A stretch of 64,000 nt of DNA from Trichobilharzia regenti (GCA_944472135.2 OX235262.1:27141362-27205361), one strand, 5' to 3'. Positions 46,721-58,055 are shown, numbered from the stretch's first letter. The notes: generated by a model from the sequence alone, not told the origin. Made by a program: numbers and translations.

Positions 46721-47337
46721 ACTATTTTCCTACCTGTCAAGATTCTGTATTCTCCTATCTTTTCTAATCGGCCAGCTGAACTTCCCTGTTTAGTGAAGGC
46801 AGATATTGGCGAAATTTTAAAATGTGCTGTTAGAAATGCCTTTGGTGACATCTATGTCAAGCATCTGAACTGTACAGGAGTATTGTCAGTATTATTTGTA
46901 AATTAATTTGTTGATATCAAAATAAATATTTATCTGATTACACGTATACACTGCAATGAAGATTTAATTTTTTTTCTAATTAAAGTGTAATTCTAGCCTT
47001 TTCGAGTTGTACATTTTTTTATATCGAAAATTGGAAATGATGGATGATCTCGTATGTAAATTCGATTTTATTGATTTATTTGTTCAATCTGAATTTCAAA
47101 TGTGTACCTAAGTAGTTATGTTTTGTAATTAGCATAAAATAAGGCCAGTCTGAGATGAGCACTGCATTCAGCTTCTTTGATGATTAGTGGTTTGAATATC
47201 TAATTAGAAATAAAGGTGATAACGATGGATGGGATCAGAATAGTTTTATGTAAACTTATTGAAGTATTTACTTATTGATTTTGATTAGAAAAACAAATGT
47301 CACATGAAACTGTAACCTTCATCATAAACTCCTGATA
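46721..47337. other. Spacer
   Basis: AT-rich; a 62-codon plus frame at 46718-46906 is not supported. Confidence 0.3.
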
Positions 47338-47750
47338 GCTCAGGTGAATGATTTTGATATGGTTGTGTTCTCTGAGCTGGATAGTTGATTTGCGAAGCTT
47401 TCATTCCCCTACTCACTAGGCAACATCTTCAGTGCGTACTTCAATTTCCTGAGGTGAGCTTTTAGATAAATTTACCAACCGATAAGAAGGAAGCCTCACA
47501 CACAAAGGGTCAAATTTCAAGTCAAGGAAACAATCACTTTCAATACAAGTAGTCTAAAAGGTGTGAAACATACAAAAGCAACCAGATTCACGTTCAAGTT
47601 GACCCACCAGGAGAGATGACTAATAAACTCGTAGAGAAATCCAAAAGCTGACTTCAAGAAATTGAAGTATGCGCTGAAGATGTTGCGGAATGAAAGCTTC
47701 GCAAATTAACTATCCAACTCATAGAACACAACCACATCAGAATAGAAAGA
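47338..47750. repeat. Inverted PLE ends
   Basis: A minus 3' tip (47345-47465) meets a plus C-terminal and 3' end (47470-47750; SLTHKGSNFKSRK-type tail and the same aagcttcgcaaattaactatccaactca tip). The two tips are reverse complements ~120 bp long, giving a hairpin-like end structure as at 1046-1100. Confidence 0.7.
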
Positions 47751-48599
47751 TTCTCCTGGCCTTATCACGAGTGGATACCGTATACTCAGACTAGGAAAAT
47801 TACTGTCCAGTTTTTAACTGTGCTTCAACCAATGCCGACCAGTCACCTCACCAATCTAACACTTTATAAAGAGCTTAAGACAGCTCCTGGGCAGTAAATA
47901 TAAGAATAACAGCCTCAATTGTGAGCAAAATGTCTACACAATATACAGAATCACCAGCGTAATTTATCGAGCAATATTTTCTCGTCGTAGACGATCTCCA
48001 AGTAAATTAGTCATCTACAGTACAGCACGTGATGCAAAGTCAGTCTATCTGGTATTATTGCTTTTTCTCGAAGAAATGTCCAGCGGTAGGTAAGAAGCCA
48101 ATTAAAAATTTTGCGAATAATCTTTGTAAACCGAGGGCATAAGTGAAAGTGGTTAAAATTGTCGGGAATAGAGAAAATTTGATGCTTTATGTTGGAGGGT
48201 AATTCAGGTAGCTCAGTGATTCAGGCAGGTCAATAGATCTACCTATGCTATGATAGACTTATGTAAGAGTTACAATGAAAAATAATACGTTATTTTAGTT
48301 ACATATAAGACAATGAATCTACTTCAATTGACAGACTATGCTGATTACAGTCGAATGACAGAAAATCCAATAAGTAGATGGTTAACAGGTGCGTTTTGTT
48401 TGTCATTAGAGGGCTTTTAGGCGGTCGACTCTTTCTGACTACATATGCTGTAGAATGAAGTGTACATTCTGGACAAATGAAATAACTGAAAGGAATAGTT
48501 TTGTTCCACTCGACCATTTATGCTACAGTTTTAAAGATTTTGGAGCCTTACGATTACCACCGACAGATATCGGTTAAATTAGAAAGAGGGTGGTGTTTT
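47751..48599. other. Spacer
   Basis: No repeat or frame recognised. Confidence 0.3.
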
Positions 48600-48602
48600 T
48601 GA

Positions 48603-51600
48603 CATAACATAACAATTTCGCTTTATTCCAGAAACAGTACTTGTGGTACAGTGTGGAATTTTCAGCACATATCTACAATATTGCATCTAATTTCATCGTA
48701 CATTTAAAAGGAGTATTATAAAAAAAAAAAAAAATATAAAAAAAACCAAAAAAAAGAAACAGAAATAACCAAAAAAAATGCAAATAAAAATACTGAGTAA
48801 AAAAGAAGACGAACACAAATAATGAAAAAAAATATTTCAGTATTAGTTAGTGGAAGCTACGATATGTGTATGCGTGGTGAACAGTAACAGCTATAATCAT
48901 ACGGGAAATTATGAGATGTTCTTAAAAAAATGTTTATAGCCAAGATGATCAGTTAATTTGATTGAACAACACTAAGCAATCATAAGATAAACATTTCAGG
49001 TTGTTTTTTGTCAGTACTAATGCGGTTGTTTGTAGTGGCAGTGTGAGGAATCATGCATAATACAAAATTTTTAAGATGGTGATAGTGGCAATAACAAACA
49101 AGATTGTCAGTTAAATAGTGCCGAACAAAGAACAACCACAAAACTAATGTTACATGATGGTTAATGACGGGACAATTTTTAATAATCATAGTGATAATAT
49201 AGTCGGACCCAGTAGATGTACAAAGAAGGAATAGAATAAAGAATAAAAATGTAAGCCAATGATAATAATTTTAAGCAGCTAAGTATGTTTAAGAAGGTTG
49301 TTCACTATAGAGTACAAATAAGAGAGTGTAAGGGGGAAAAAAACAAGGGCCAAAATTATGTTATTAACAACAAAGCAAGTCATAGGTTTCACGTCTAACA
49401 TTGTCTCTGTCACTTAGAACACGGGCCAAATATGGTATCGTTGAGTTCCTATACTTGGTTGTGCGAGCATATATTATTTTATACTGATTTCTGGTTCTAC
49501 CTGATGAGATGCAGGGAGAGAGTTGGGAATAGAGGGGGTGTTGGGGGTCAGAGAGTATGGTTTTAGACCATTTCTCACATGTATTCAGATGCTTATCCAC
49601 TAATGTTGTGACGAGCTGACTGAGTTTTACACCGCTAGTCCTGCTAACTACCTTCAACATCCTTCTCAGGATGGTATAATCCTTTTTCAGTAACCCAGGA
49701 AAGACTAACGGGGAACAGTAAAGTAGAATAGGTAGGATACGAGAGTTGACAAATTGTGTAAGCAGAGGTTGAGGGACTCCAGTTAGTCTGAGTTTCTTAA
49801 TGTAGTAGGTTAGACGAAACACTTTCTTGGAAATCATTTGGATATGAGATGACCAAGTAAGGTCGGAAGATATAACTAATCCGAGGTATTTTGCATTAGA
49901 CTTTGTTTCAATTATAGTCCCCTCGATTCTACAGACATCATGAGTGCTTACTAGTGTTTGTAGATCTCGTTTATGCCTAAAGGAGAAGTCGACAGTCTGG
50001 CATTTTGAGGGATTCAGCGTTAGGCCATTTATTTTAGACCACTGACTGATGTCCGACAGGAAGCTATTTAATTTGAAGCAGTCTGACTGAGACTTAACGG
50101 GAAGCGAAACAGTCAGGTCATCTGCATATTTGACGAAGTTGATTTCGTCTGAGAGAGGTAAGTCATGTAAGAAGAAGGAAAAGAGAAACGGCGAGAGAAC
50201 AGCACCCTGAGGAACACCAGCTTCAGTAAGCAAAGGAGAGGAAGCTACACCATTATATACCGTGTACTGCATCCTATTGGAGAAGTAAGAGTGCAGCCAG
50301 TTGATAGCCCAGGACTCAGTTTGTGTAAGGCTAAGCTTGTTTAACAAAAGGCCTCTAGGTACAGAGTCAAAAGCAGATGTGTAATCAAGGAAAGTACAAC
50401 GGACATACTTGGCCCCTTTGTCTAAGGAGGATACAATGTTGTGATGAAACACAGCAGCAGCATCCAAAGTACTTCTACCCTGTTTGTAAGCAAACTGCTT
50501 TGGATCATTTGAGAAGCTTAGGGAGGGAATGAGTTTTTGTAAGAGTAATTTCTCCATCAGTTTCAAGAAAGGAGAGGTAATGGCAATTGGTCTAAACTTA
50601 ACACTATCTCCAGAACCAGACTTGGGTACAGGGATGATTTTAATATCTTTCCACAGAGAAGGTACATTATTATTAGAAAAAGAAGTATTGAAAATGCTTG
50701 TAAGTGGGTTACTTAAAATATCAGCACATTTCTTTAAAACAATGGCAGGTATACCATCAGGGCCTAGACTCTGGGAAGGTTTAAGAGATTTCAAACATTT
50801 AAGAACATCAGAAGTATTGAAACGATGAAAGTCACTGGTCGTGTTATTAGTTAAATTGAAGGCAGAAAGGACATTTGGAGGGCGGATAAAAGATCTATTG
50901 AGAGTATTTACATCAATAGAAGAGGCAAAATTATTATGCTTACCACAACCAGTAATTTCTCTAAAAAGCTTCCATATGTTTTCTGATGTTTTACAAGATA
51001 GTATTGTTTGATTATAAATGTTGTTTAGTCTCTTGATTTCAGATTTAATTTGGGTGTTTATCTTCTTAAGACCAGATTTATTCTTTGTCTTGTACAGCTT
51101 CTCTTTTTCTCTACGAAGTTTTTTGAGATGAGGGGAAGAAAAACGATCCATTCTTTTGAAAATTATCTGTTTTGGACAGCATATATCAAGACAGAATTTA
51201 AGATAGTCAGTCAAATTGGAAATAGTATCATCCAGTTTGTGTTCGTTGAAAAGTTCCCAGTTAGTGTCATTTAGCATACATCTTAGTTTGAGCATATTTT
51301 CTTGTGAGTAACACCTTTGCTGTGTTCTCTTGGACAGATTTGAGAAGATATTAAAGTGAGATCTGCTGTATATCTTAGGTAATATCCGAATAATACAATG
51401 ATCTGAGTTCATGATAGGAGCACGTCGGCGTACTTCATATATTTCCTCATCATTAATGAACACCAGGTCAAGGGTTTTATCAAGTCGAGTAGGGAATTTA
51501 ACAATATTGGCATGACCTAATGATACGAGGAAAGAACAATCACAGCAGTTAAAATCTCCTGTGACAACTGATAAAGAGTTTTCAAGATGTGTAACGGCAA

Positions 51601-52260
51601 ATTCAGTGAATTCATCAGCAAAATCAGATAGATCAGATGCAGAACAGCCAGGAGTAACATAAATGTTAGAGATGAAGACGTATTTGAATTTGGATAAATG
51701 TTTCGGGCGGCATTTGACCGTTATACAATCAATAAAGTCATTAGAGTAAGAAAAACATACATTATTTGAAGTTGACCATTGAGAATGAATGAAAGTTGCA
51801 ACACCTCCACCTCTTTTCTTTCTGGAGCATAGTCGATCTTGTCTAAACAATGTAAAACCATTTAGGGAAACCAGATTGTCATCATAGAGTTCATGGAGCC
51901 ATGTTTCTTGTAATGCAACAATCGCCGTATTGTGATAAGTATCAGATGATAAGAGAGACTGGAGATGCATAATTTTGTTGGGAAGTGAACGGCAGTTTGA
52001 AGTGACAATAACAGGAATGGTTGTACGATATAAAGGTGTCTGTTTAAGTGCACGCTGCCAGCCAGCATGATGTTTTCTCTTAGATTTATTAGATGCATTA
52101 TTAGTTGCATGAAAGTCATATGGTTTAAAACGCCAGTTATTTTCATATGTCGCCATCTCACGGGTGGTAAAAAACAGTCCTACGAACAAATGTTCGTGGA
52201 AAAAAATCCATTTTGATGGTAGCATAACTTAGCTGTTAGATTTAGTAACACAGTAGGACT
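48603..52260 (-). mobile_element. CR1/SR1-like LINE, nearly complete second frame
   Basis: Spans the intact gene below, a ~760-bp 3' region that includes an A-rich/T-rich stretch (48720-48840), and an end ggaataaagcgaaattgttatgttatg at ~48605-48635. It has no separate first open frame before the start; a type A SINE lies 300 bp upstream. Related 3' ends occur at 3290-3367 and, as short pieces, at 41265-41335 and 62135-62222. Confidence 0.8.
49364..52225 (-). CDS. CR1-like endonuclease/reverse transcriptase, intact
   Basis: 953 codons without interruption, the only intact large gene of the window. N-terminal third: an APE-type endonuclease with SNCRSL (~res 78), LQETWL (~106), GDFNCCD (~220) and SDHCII (~272). 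Middle: a linker, then reverse transcriptase with SLGPDGIPA, RPIAITSPFLKLMEKLL, motif A FLDYTSAFDSVP, motif B GVPQGAVLSPFLF and the catalytic VKYADDLTVS. C-terminal: NPSKCQ, YLGLVIS and LVDKHL blocks. The protein would nick target DNA and prime reverse transcription of its own RNA. The CR1 clade is a good fit to the motif style; the exact family (SR1 or Perere) is not certain. The start is the first Met of the frame; a Met at residue 24 (EMATYENN) is as plausible. All catalytic blocks look intact. Confidence 0.92.
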   Translation of the reverse strand: MLPSKWIFFHEHLFVGLFFTTREMATYENNWRFKPYDFHATNNASNKSKRKHHAGWQRALKQTPLYRTTIPVIVTSNCRSLPNKIMHLQSLLSSDTYHNTAIVALQETWLHELYDDNLVSLNGFTLFRQDRLCSRKKRGGGVATFIHSQWSTSNNVCFSYSNDFIDCITVKCRPKHLSKFKYVFISNIYVTPGCSASDLSDFADEFTEFAVTHLENSLSVVTGDFNCCDCSFLVSLGHANIVKFPTRLDKTLDLVFINDEEIYEVRRRAPIMNSDHCIIRILPKIYSRSHFNIFSNLSKRTQQRCYSQENMLKLRCMLNDTNWELFNEHKLDDTISNLTDYLKFCLDICCPKQIIFKRMDRFSSPHLKKLRREKEKLYKTKNKSGLKKINTQIKSEIKRLNNIYNQTILSCKTSENIWKLFREITGCGKHNNFASSIDVNTLNRSFIRPPNVLSAFNLTNNTTSDFHRFNTSDVLKCLKSLKPSQSLGPDGIPAIVLKKCADILSNPLTSIFNTSFSNNNVPSLWKDIKIIPVPKSGSGDSVKFRPIAITSPFLKLMEKLLLQKLIPSLSFSNDPKQFAYKQGRSTLDAAAVFHHNIVSSLDKGAKYVRCTFLDYTSAFDSVPRGLLLNKLSLTQTESWAINWLHSYFSNRMQYTVYNGVASSPLLTEAGVPQGAVLSPFLFSFFLHDLPLSDEINFVKYADDLTVSLPVKSQSDCFKLNSFLSDISQWSKINGLTLNPSKCQTVDFSFRHKRDLQTLVSTHDVCRIEGTIIETKSNAKYLGLVISSDLTWSSHIQMISKKVFRLTYYIKKLRLTGVPQPLLTQFVNSRILPILLYCSPLVFPGLLKKDYTILRRMLKVVSRTSGVKLSQLVTTLVDKHLNTCEKWSKTILSDPQHPLYSQLSPCISSGRTRNQYKIIYARTTKYRNSTIPYLARVLSDRDNVRRETYDLLCC

Positions 52261-52556
52261 AGCTTATATTAAAATTGCAACTTCGTTTGTACCGACTTGA
52301 ATTCAGTCAACCATTTTTGGCATGGTAAGGTCACAGCTGTTGTCTTATAGCCTGCGTATTTTATTTCTAGGCATAATTATGCACTCTCCATATGTGATTC
52401 ACAGGACAAAGCGTGACCTAATAAAGGAATCAATAAGTTAATTGTTGCTAATCAATGACTTTTCGTTAATAAAAAAAAACTGAAATCAACGATGACGTCA
52501 ATCCGTCCCCTTTTTGTCTGAAAAGTATTTCACCCCACTGAAACACTTTGAGCATT
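52261..52556. other. Upstream side of the CR1-like gene
   Basis: May contain the 5' untranslated region of the LINE; no promoter feature or duplicated target could be identified. Confidence 0.3.
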
Positions 52557-52826
52557 CAAGTATACTGTTGTTTTTTTATTCCTTTATGTTCCCAGTGGAA
52601 CATAGGGCTTCAGGCAAGAGGCTTGAAGTTTCTGTTGCAGTGGTGAGGGGATTATTTTTACAGGATGGGGTTGATAGCCTCATGCCCAACCTTCCCTCTT
52701 TACCATTCTTACTACTGGCTTAGCAAGGTATCGAGGTTAAGGAGTGCGGTGGCCGTGGATCGAACCCCGGACTACCTGCGTGGTTGGCGAGCACCCTACC
52801 ACGGTACTACCGACGCACCCAAGTAT
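52557..52826 (-). mobile_element. tRNA-headed SINE, type A, RTE-like tail
   Basis: The body is 52564-52819, with caagtat at 52557-52563 and 52820-52826. On the minus strand the head starts near 52817, with a box A region (agtaccgtggtagggtg) and box B gggttcgatcc; the tail reads gaagccctatgttccactgggaac. Same family as 585-815. Confidence 0.88.
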
Positions 52827-52974
52827 CAATGACTTAATTCGTAAAACTATCAGAATTCAGTGTTTACTAAATTATCTCACATTTTATCATTTTATTTAGT
52901 TTTTCATCGAGAAATGAACATTTATCAAACACTACTGATCAGTGGGATTTGTATTGTACTACTCCTATGAATCA

Positions 52975-53095
52975 ATCAGTAGTATATGGTATCATGAATT
53001 TATGCTTGCTTTCTTGATTGTCATTCATATTGCCAAGCAGCATACATATTCTGACCTGAATAATTTTAGCTTTCCACAAAGAAACTGTTGGGAAT
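52975..53095. repeat. Unclassified dispersed repeat
   Basis: agtagtatatggtatcatga...gctttcttgattgtcatt..catatt..caagcag resembles 59020-59130 and more loosely 13740-13830. Class unknown. Confidence 0.35.
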
Positions 53096-53224
53096 TTTGT
53101 AAGTTGCAAGTCGGCCTGTTTTAACACGTCAATTTCTGGTACGAACGCTTCCAAGATGTCAAGCGATTTACTCCTAGAGAGATTTTGGTTGATGGTGAAA
53201 AGTTATGAAATCTGGATGCCTGTA

Positions 53225-53520
53225 CCCTTCAATCTGGCCCTCATTGCCTAGGGAATAATGCTGTGTCTTTTGAAACACTGGGCGCATAGTTCGAATTTAA
53301 GTGGAAACACCGTCACTCAATGAGAATGCAGGTACATCTGAATGACAAGTCCCAGATAAGATGAAATACGGATCCTGAATTTCACTGCTAACCACCATCA
53401 ATCAAAATAATTTTGCATTAATCCCTAGGCATTCTCGGATTGTCAATACTAGGAGCTAGCGTCCCAAGAGAAGTCGGAAATCTCGATTTAACATAATCAC
53501 CCAACGGGAATTGTAAATTA
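53225..53520 (+). mobile_element. Smα-type SINE, long form, decayed
   Basis: A degraded head (atagttcgaattt as box B) leads to the hammerhead region: aatgcaggtacatctg, aatgacaagtcccagataagatgaaat and ttcactgctaaccaccatc. The long 3' region follows and ends cacccaacgggaa. The core reads aatgaca, hence inactive. Confidence 0.65.
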
Positions 53521-53619
53521 ACCGTTCAAAAAAGGAAAACCAGATTTGCAGTACAGAATGATGTCAACAATCGATTTCATAGGACCTCATCAGCCAACTG
53601 CAGACTACCTGGAATTATT

Positions 53620-56600
53620 ATTATTGTTGTTTCCTTTGGTTCCTAGAGCAACATAGCGAATCAATTGCACGTCTCCACTTGCTTCTGTCTTCCTTCTGCT
53701 GTACTTTTCACCTGAATCCATCTCAGTCCATACTCTTTCAACTCCTCTTCACACCATCTCCTCCATGTCACCCACCCTCGCACTGACGTCCCACTCGCCT
53801 CTTGCTTCCCTTTCGACCTGGTTCCACTCAAGAGCAATGGCCCGACGCGCGCGCGATGTCACCGAGCGGCCTCCTCAGCGAGCGAGTGTCCAATCCATCT
53901 CCACTTTCTCCTGCATATTTGTTGGGTGGGCGATTGCTTCTTGTTTTGTTTTTCAGTGCCCATAGTTTCTTGTTGGTGATTATTTCCGGCTCCGCCACCT
54001 GATCCTCATTCAGTATAGAGTAAAGACAGTTAATTATTGATAATGGGCTGCAATAGCCTGTTGGAAACATTCTTTGTGACCCGCTCGCCAAGTTTCTCAT
54101 CCGATCCACATATAAGAAGTGACTTGACGTTGTTTGTATTGAAAATCCGACGGAATTTTGTTGTTGATTCTGGCTGAGTGACGAAGATTTCCAGATTGGT
54201 TTCAGGTTGATTGACGAATGTGTTTCTCGCCTTCCTGATTCTGGCTCGATTTGACATCCTCGTCCGTTCCGACTGCCTGTAGTTGATACGATGCTCCCTA
54301 GATAGGTGAGTGTATGAAGTAACCTCTTTCAAATCCCTCCCGTTGATGGTGATTGGCCCTGGATGTTGCTGCTGTTGTTGTTGTTATTGTTGGCTGGTTA
54401 TTTTCATCACCTCCGTCTTGTCTATGTTCACTTAGAGTCCTGTCTTCTCTGGCTGTTTCTTCGACCAGTTTGTCTGTCGGTTTTCGTTTGTAAGTCTTCG
54501 ACTTTGTGTGACATCAAACATAAATCATGCACTCGCGCAATCCAGGTCTGCTGGGTTCTTCACGTCGGTCGGTCCGGGATATCTCTGTCCCGTTTCTCTT
54601 TTCCCACTTATTGTCTGACACATAATTCAGTCAGTCCACCGCAGTTAGGAATATCATTAGTGAGAATAAGCACCCTTGTCTGACTCCTGTGTTTACTCCA
54701 AACACCTCGCTGAGTTTTCCGTTGTGAATCACTTAACATGTGCCGTTGTCGTACATTTAGCTGTTGAATAAGGTTGATGAATACTTGATGTACGCCGTAG
54801 CACTCAAGTATTTTCCAAATTACTTCGCGGTCATCCCTATCTGTCGAAGGCCTTCTCGAAGTCTATGAAGTTGAGGTATAGGTTTGATTGCCATTCCATG
54901 CTTTGTTCAGTGATTATGATGCGTAGAGTTGCAATTTGGTCATCACATGATTTGCCTGACTTACCTGAATCCAGCTTGTTCTGGTCAGAGTTCTGTCTCC
55001 AGTGCGTCCTTTATTCTCTCCAGGATGATACGACTCAAGATTTTACTTGGCATCGACAGGAGCATGATTCCTCGCCAGTTCTTGCAGAGTGGGGCCTAAG
55101 TTTCCCGTCTTTGGTAGTTTCACGAGGTAACCTTTCCTCCAGTCAGTAGGCACCTTTCCTTCCTTCCAGACCTTTTGCAATAATGGAGTCAGCATATCTG
55201 CTGTCGTCTCTGGGTCTGCTTTCAGTGCTTCAGGGGGTATTCCATCTGGTCCGGCTGCTTTTCCAGCTTTCAGATGCTCGATTGCATTTAAGACTTCAGC
55301 TCTCGTGGGAGGATTGGTGTCAACTTGCAGTTGTGTGCGCGGTGTTGTTGGTATTTCTGGACGGGTTGCAGGTGATGGTCAGTTCAAGAGTCCTTTGAAG
55401 TGATCCGCCCATTGTTTAATCTGTTTTCCTTCCTTGGTGATTGTGTTCCTTTGGCTGTCTTTTATAGGTTTCACTTGTGTTGATCTCTTCCCGGATAGAG
55501 ATTTGGTTATCTGATATAATGTCCTCAGGTCCCTTTTACCTGCTGCCTTCTCAGCTTCAGTGGCCAGGTTGTCGTAGAATTGTCTTTTGTCCTTCCTAGC
55601 ATTCTTCTTCACTTCTTTGTCCAGTGCTGTATTAGTTGAGCTCAGCGTCTCCTTCTCCTGTCCGTCCTTGCATTGAATCATTTTCTCTTTCACCAGTCTC
55701 CTCTCTTCTACTAGCTTCCAAGTGTCCGTTGAGAGCCATTCCTTGTCTTGTCTCTTCTTTCTTCCTAGAAAGAACTGTTGAACACGTTTCGTTGAGAATC
55801 GCCTTCAGAGACTTCCAATGTTCTTTCACGCATGATTCTTCAATGATGTCGCGTAGTGTTTCCTGCTTTGCTCTGACGGTTGCAGTGAAAGTGTCTTTTG
55901 TGGTTGTGTCCTTCAGTAATCGAGTGTTGAACTTGCATTGTGGCCTATCCCCAGCCATCTTCGAGGCTTTTAGTTTCACCTTGAAAGTCCCTTCTACTAG
56001 ATAGTGGTCTGAACCCACATCTGCTCCTCTCCTTGACCTTGTAACCAGTAGGCTCTGTCTCCACTTTCTTGAAATTCAGATGAAGTCTATTTGGTTCTTG
56101 GTGTTTCCATCTGGTGAAATCCATGTCGTCTTGTGTATATCCTTGTGTTTGAACACACTACCACCAATCATCAAATCATTGAAGGCGCAGAAGTCTGAGA
56201 AGAGTTCACCATTGTCGTTCATTTCACCGAGGGCCTCACGACCCATGGTGAGTTCTCTTCCTGTGTTGTCTCCTCCCAGCTTCGCATTCATGTCGCGCAT
56301 CAGGATTTTGATATCGCCATTTGGGACGTTGTCCATTATTGCTTGTAGTTGTCTGTAGAACGCCTCCTTCTTCTCTTGTTCTGAGACGTTTGTAGGCGCA
56401 TAGCATTGAATGACTGTAACTTTCCTTCCTCTTGAGTTGAACCTGGCTGTCATTATCCTGGAGGAGGTTGGTTCTCACTGCATGAGAGCTTTGGTTGCTT
56501 GCTGTTGGTGACATCATGATGGCCACTCCCTCGGTGTGCTCATGGTTGTCCTCTGGGTGGCCGGATTAGATTATTGTCTCTCCAGTAGGTAGTTGGCACC

Positions 56601-56835
56601 TTCCAGTTCCGTTCCATCTGCTTTCGCAGATTCCCAACACTTCTATTCTGTACCTTCTCATTTCAGCGGCTATCTGGGCAGCCTTTCCAGTTTTGTACAT
56701 TGTACGAACATTCCAGGTACCCATCCTTACTTTCGCTTTCATCGAAAGAAGGCAGGCACATCGGCTGACTGGCTTCCCGAAGGCTTTCACCAGCCTGTGT
56801 CATTTCACTTCCCCGTATCCATCGAAAAGTAAGGC
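53620..56835 (-). pseudogene. SR2-like RTE LINE, longest copy (endonuclease to 3' end)
   Basis: Minus strand from ~56825: MGTWNVRTMYKTGKAAQ, ICESRWNGTG, IQCYAPT, MRDMNAKLG (the usual GDMN has R), QIDFI and GSDHYLV make up the endonuclease (56790-55980). A linker follows (55980-55630), then KSLSGKRST and GKAAGPDGIPPEALKADP (~55280-55210), fragments of motif A at ~54835-54880, and motif B words (GVRQGCLF-like, ~54680). The FADD box at ~54530 carries the shared seven-base replacement. The C-terminal part runs to the ttgttgtttcctttggttcctag end at 53625. Frameshifts are many. SR2-type elements encode one long protein; this copy cannot. Confidence 0.9.
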
Positions 56836-56867
56836 TATTGTTTATATTTTTAGTATTTTTATTATAT

Positions 56868-57005
56868 TTATTCGTTGAAGTTTCTGTAGCGATTTGGTTG
56901 TTTTACAGGGGGTGGAGTTGATAGCACCACGCCCCAACCCTCCTTCTTTATCTGGGCTTGGGACCAGCTAGAAAACTAACCAGCTTGTAATCTAGCCGAG
57001 GTCAA
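56868..57005 (-). mobile_element. Type A SINE body fragment
   Basis: gaagtttctgtagcg..tttacagggggtggagttgatagc..cacgccccaaccct..ctttat follows the body of the SINE at 52564-52819, but the tRNA-like head is degraded (56990-57005). Confidence 0.55.
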
Positions 57006-57479
57006 CCTGAAATTACAATAGTTATAAATACTGACAATAACATACTTCAATGTTTGACTAATAGTGGAGAAAATTATTATAAATTGAATGTATACGAATT
57101 ATAAGGATTTCAACTTTTAGTTTAAGTCAGCATTAATTTATATGCTTTCAAAATAGAAAGTGAGAAGACAGAAAGAGAAAAAATCAGTTGAACACTGTCA
57201 GCTTGTAGGTTCATAAAGAAACTCAAGAAGGTTGTTTTTCATCAAATTCAAATCTTCCTCAGCAAGCTGAAGTCACTAATTCGGACGACTAATCATTGTA
57301 ATCAGAAAACAGTTATCAGGCCAATTGGTAATGCGACTGAGTAGAAATATAAGTAAGGTGCATTTTCATATACACCACCTTCATAATATCGTATTTGATG
57401 TTGAACTTCGTTATTTTTACGATTTAGTGCAACAATCCAAACATCTGATTATATTAGAATTTTGAAGGCAATCGTACAC
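57006..57479. other. Spacer
   Basis: Nothing recognised. Confidence 0.3.
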
Positions 57480-57645
57480 AGGAAGCCTTGCTTGATCTAG
57501 ACTTCGTGCTAGACGCCACTCATCAGCAAGGCATATCTGCAGTCTTGAAGGAACTCATGACCCTTCTGAGATTCGAACCTGTGTCACCCAGTGCTGCAGT
57601 CACAGATGTTTCCACTGAGCTATTCGGGCTCGTGATTTACCTCCT
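57480..57645 (-). mobile_element. C-type hammerhead SINE, minus copy
   Basis: The minus strand carries the tRNA-like head (57635-57565; box B ggttcgaatctc), the ttccttcaa linker and the hammerhead-like module, ending with gcaaggcttcc. It is head-to-head with 57732-57925. Confidence 0.7.
57485..57532 (-). ncRNA. Hammerhead-like module, C-type SINE, minus copy
   Basis: Stem I gccttg / caaggc, core CTGATGA (57526-57520), stem II gtggc...gcac, GAA, an 8-base stem-loop III (gtctagat) and C17 of an ATC triplet at 57494. Distances between core parts are those of Smα (12 bases between ctgatgag and cgaa, nine from there through C17). A 3-base bulge (aag) interrupts stem I next to the cleavage site, and the 15.1-16.1 pair would be G-U. 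Confidence 0.5.
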
Positions 57646-57664
57646 GTAGGACTGTGGAGGGTAT

Positions 57665-58055
57665 TTTGATAAGGCACTAGCAACTAGTGCGATGTATCTG
57701 GTCCTCTCTTCGGTGCAGACTGAATTCACTGTCGAGCCCGAAAAGCACAGTGGTAACGTCTCTGATTGCAGCACTGGGTGACGCGGGTTCGAATCTCAGA
57801 AGGGACATGAGTTCCTTCAAGTTTGCAGATATGCCTTGCTGACGAGTGGCAACTAGCACGAAGTCTAGATCAAGCAAGGCTTCCTATGTCCGATTGCTTC
57901 CAACCATCTGATATCATCAAATCAATGTGCACCGTGATAGAGAGCTACCCATAATGGTGGTCACATTGCAAACCTGACTGATAGAATTCAGTCTGTATCA
58001 AAGAACGGACTAGAGACATGACACTAGTTACTAGTGTCCAATCAGAATCTAAACA
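57665..58055 (+). mobile_element. C-type hammerhead SINE inside inverted arms
   Basis: Outer arms 57668-57730 (cactagcaactagtgc... gcagactgaattcact) and 57985-58052 (tagaattcagtctg... acactagttactagtgtcc) are reverse complements. Between them lies a tRNA-like head (57732-57805; box A region agcacagtggtaacg, box B gggttcgaatctc), the linker, and the hammerhead-like module. Related arms occur at 60905-61190. The arm tips are themselves palindromic. Confidence 0.7.
57833..57880 (+). ncRNA. Hammerhead-like module, C-type SINE, plus copy
   Basis: Stem I GCCTTG (57833-57838) and CAAGGC (57875-57880); core CTGACGA (57839-57845); GAA (57860-57862); stem-loop III (57863-57870); C17 at 57871. The core differs from the minus copy only at N7 (C versus T), the position that tolerates any base. 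Confidence 0.5.

Noticed and set aside
48715..48840. A-rich stretch as a regulatory or origin element
   Set aside because: Simple A-rich low complexity within the CR1-like 3' region; no further signal.
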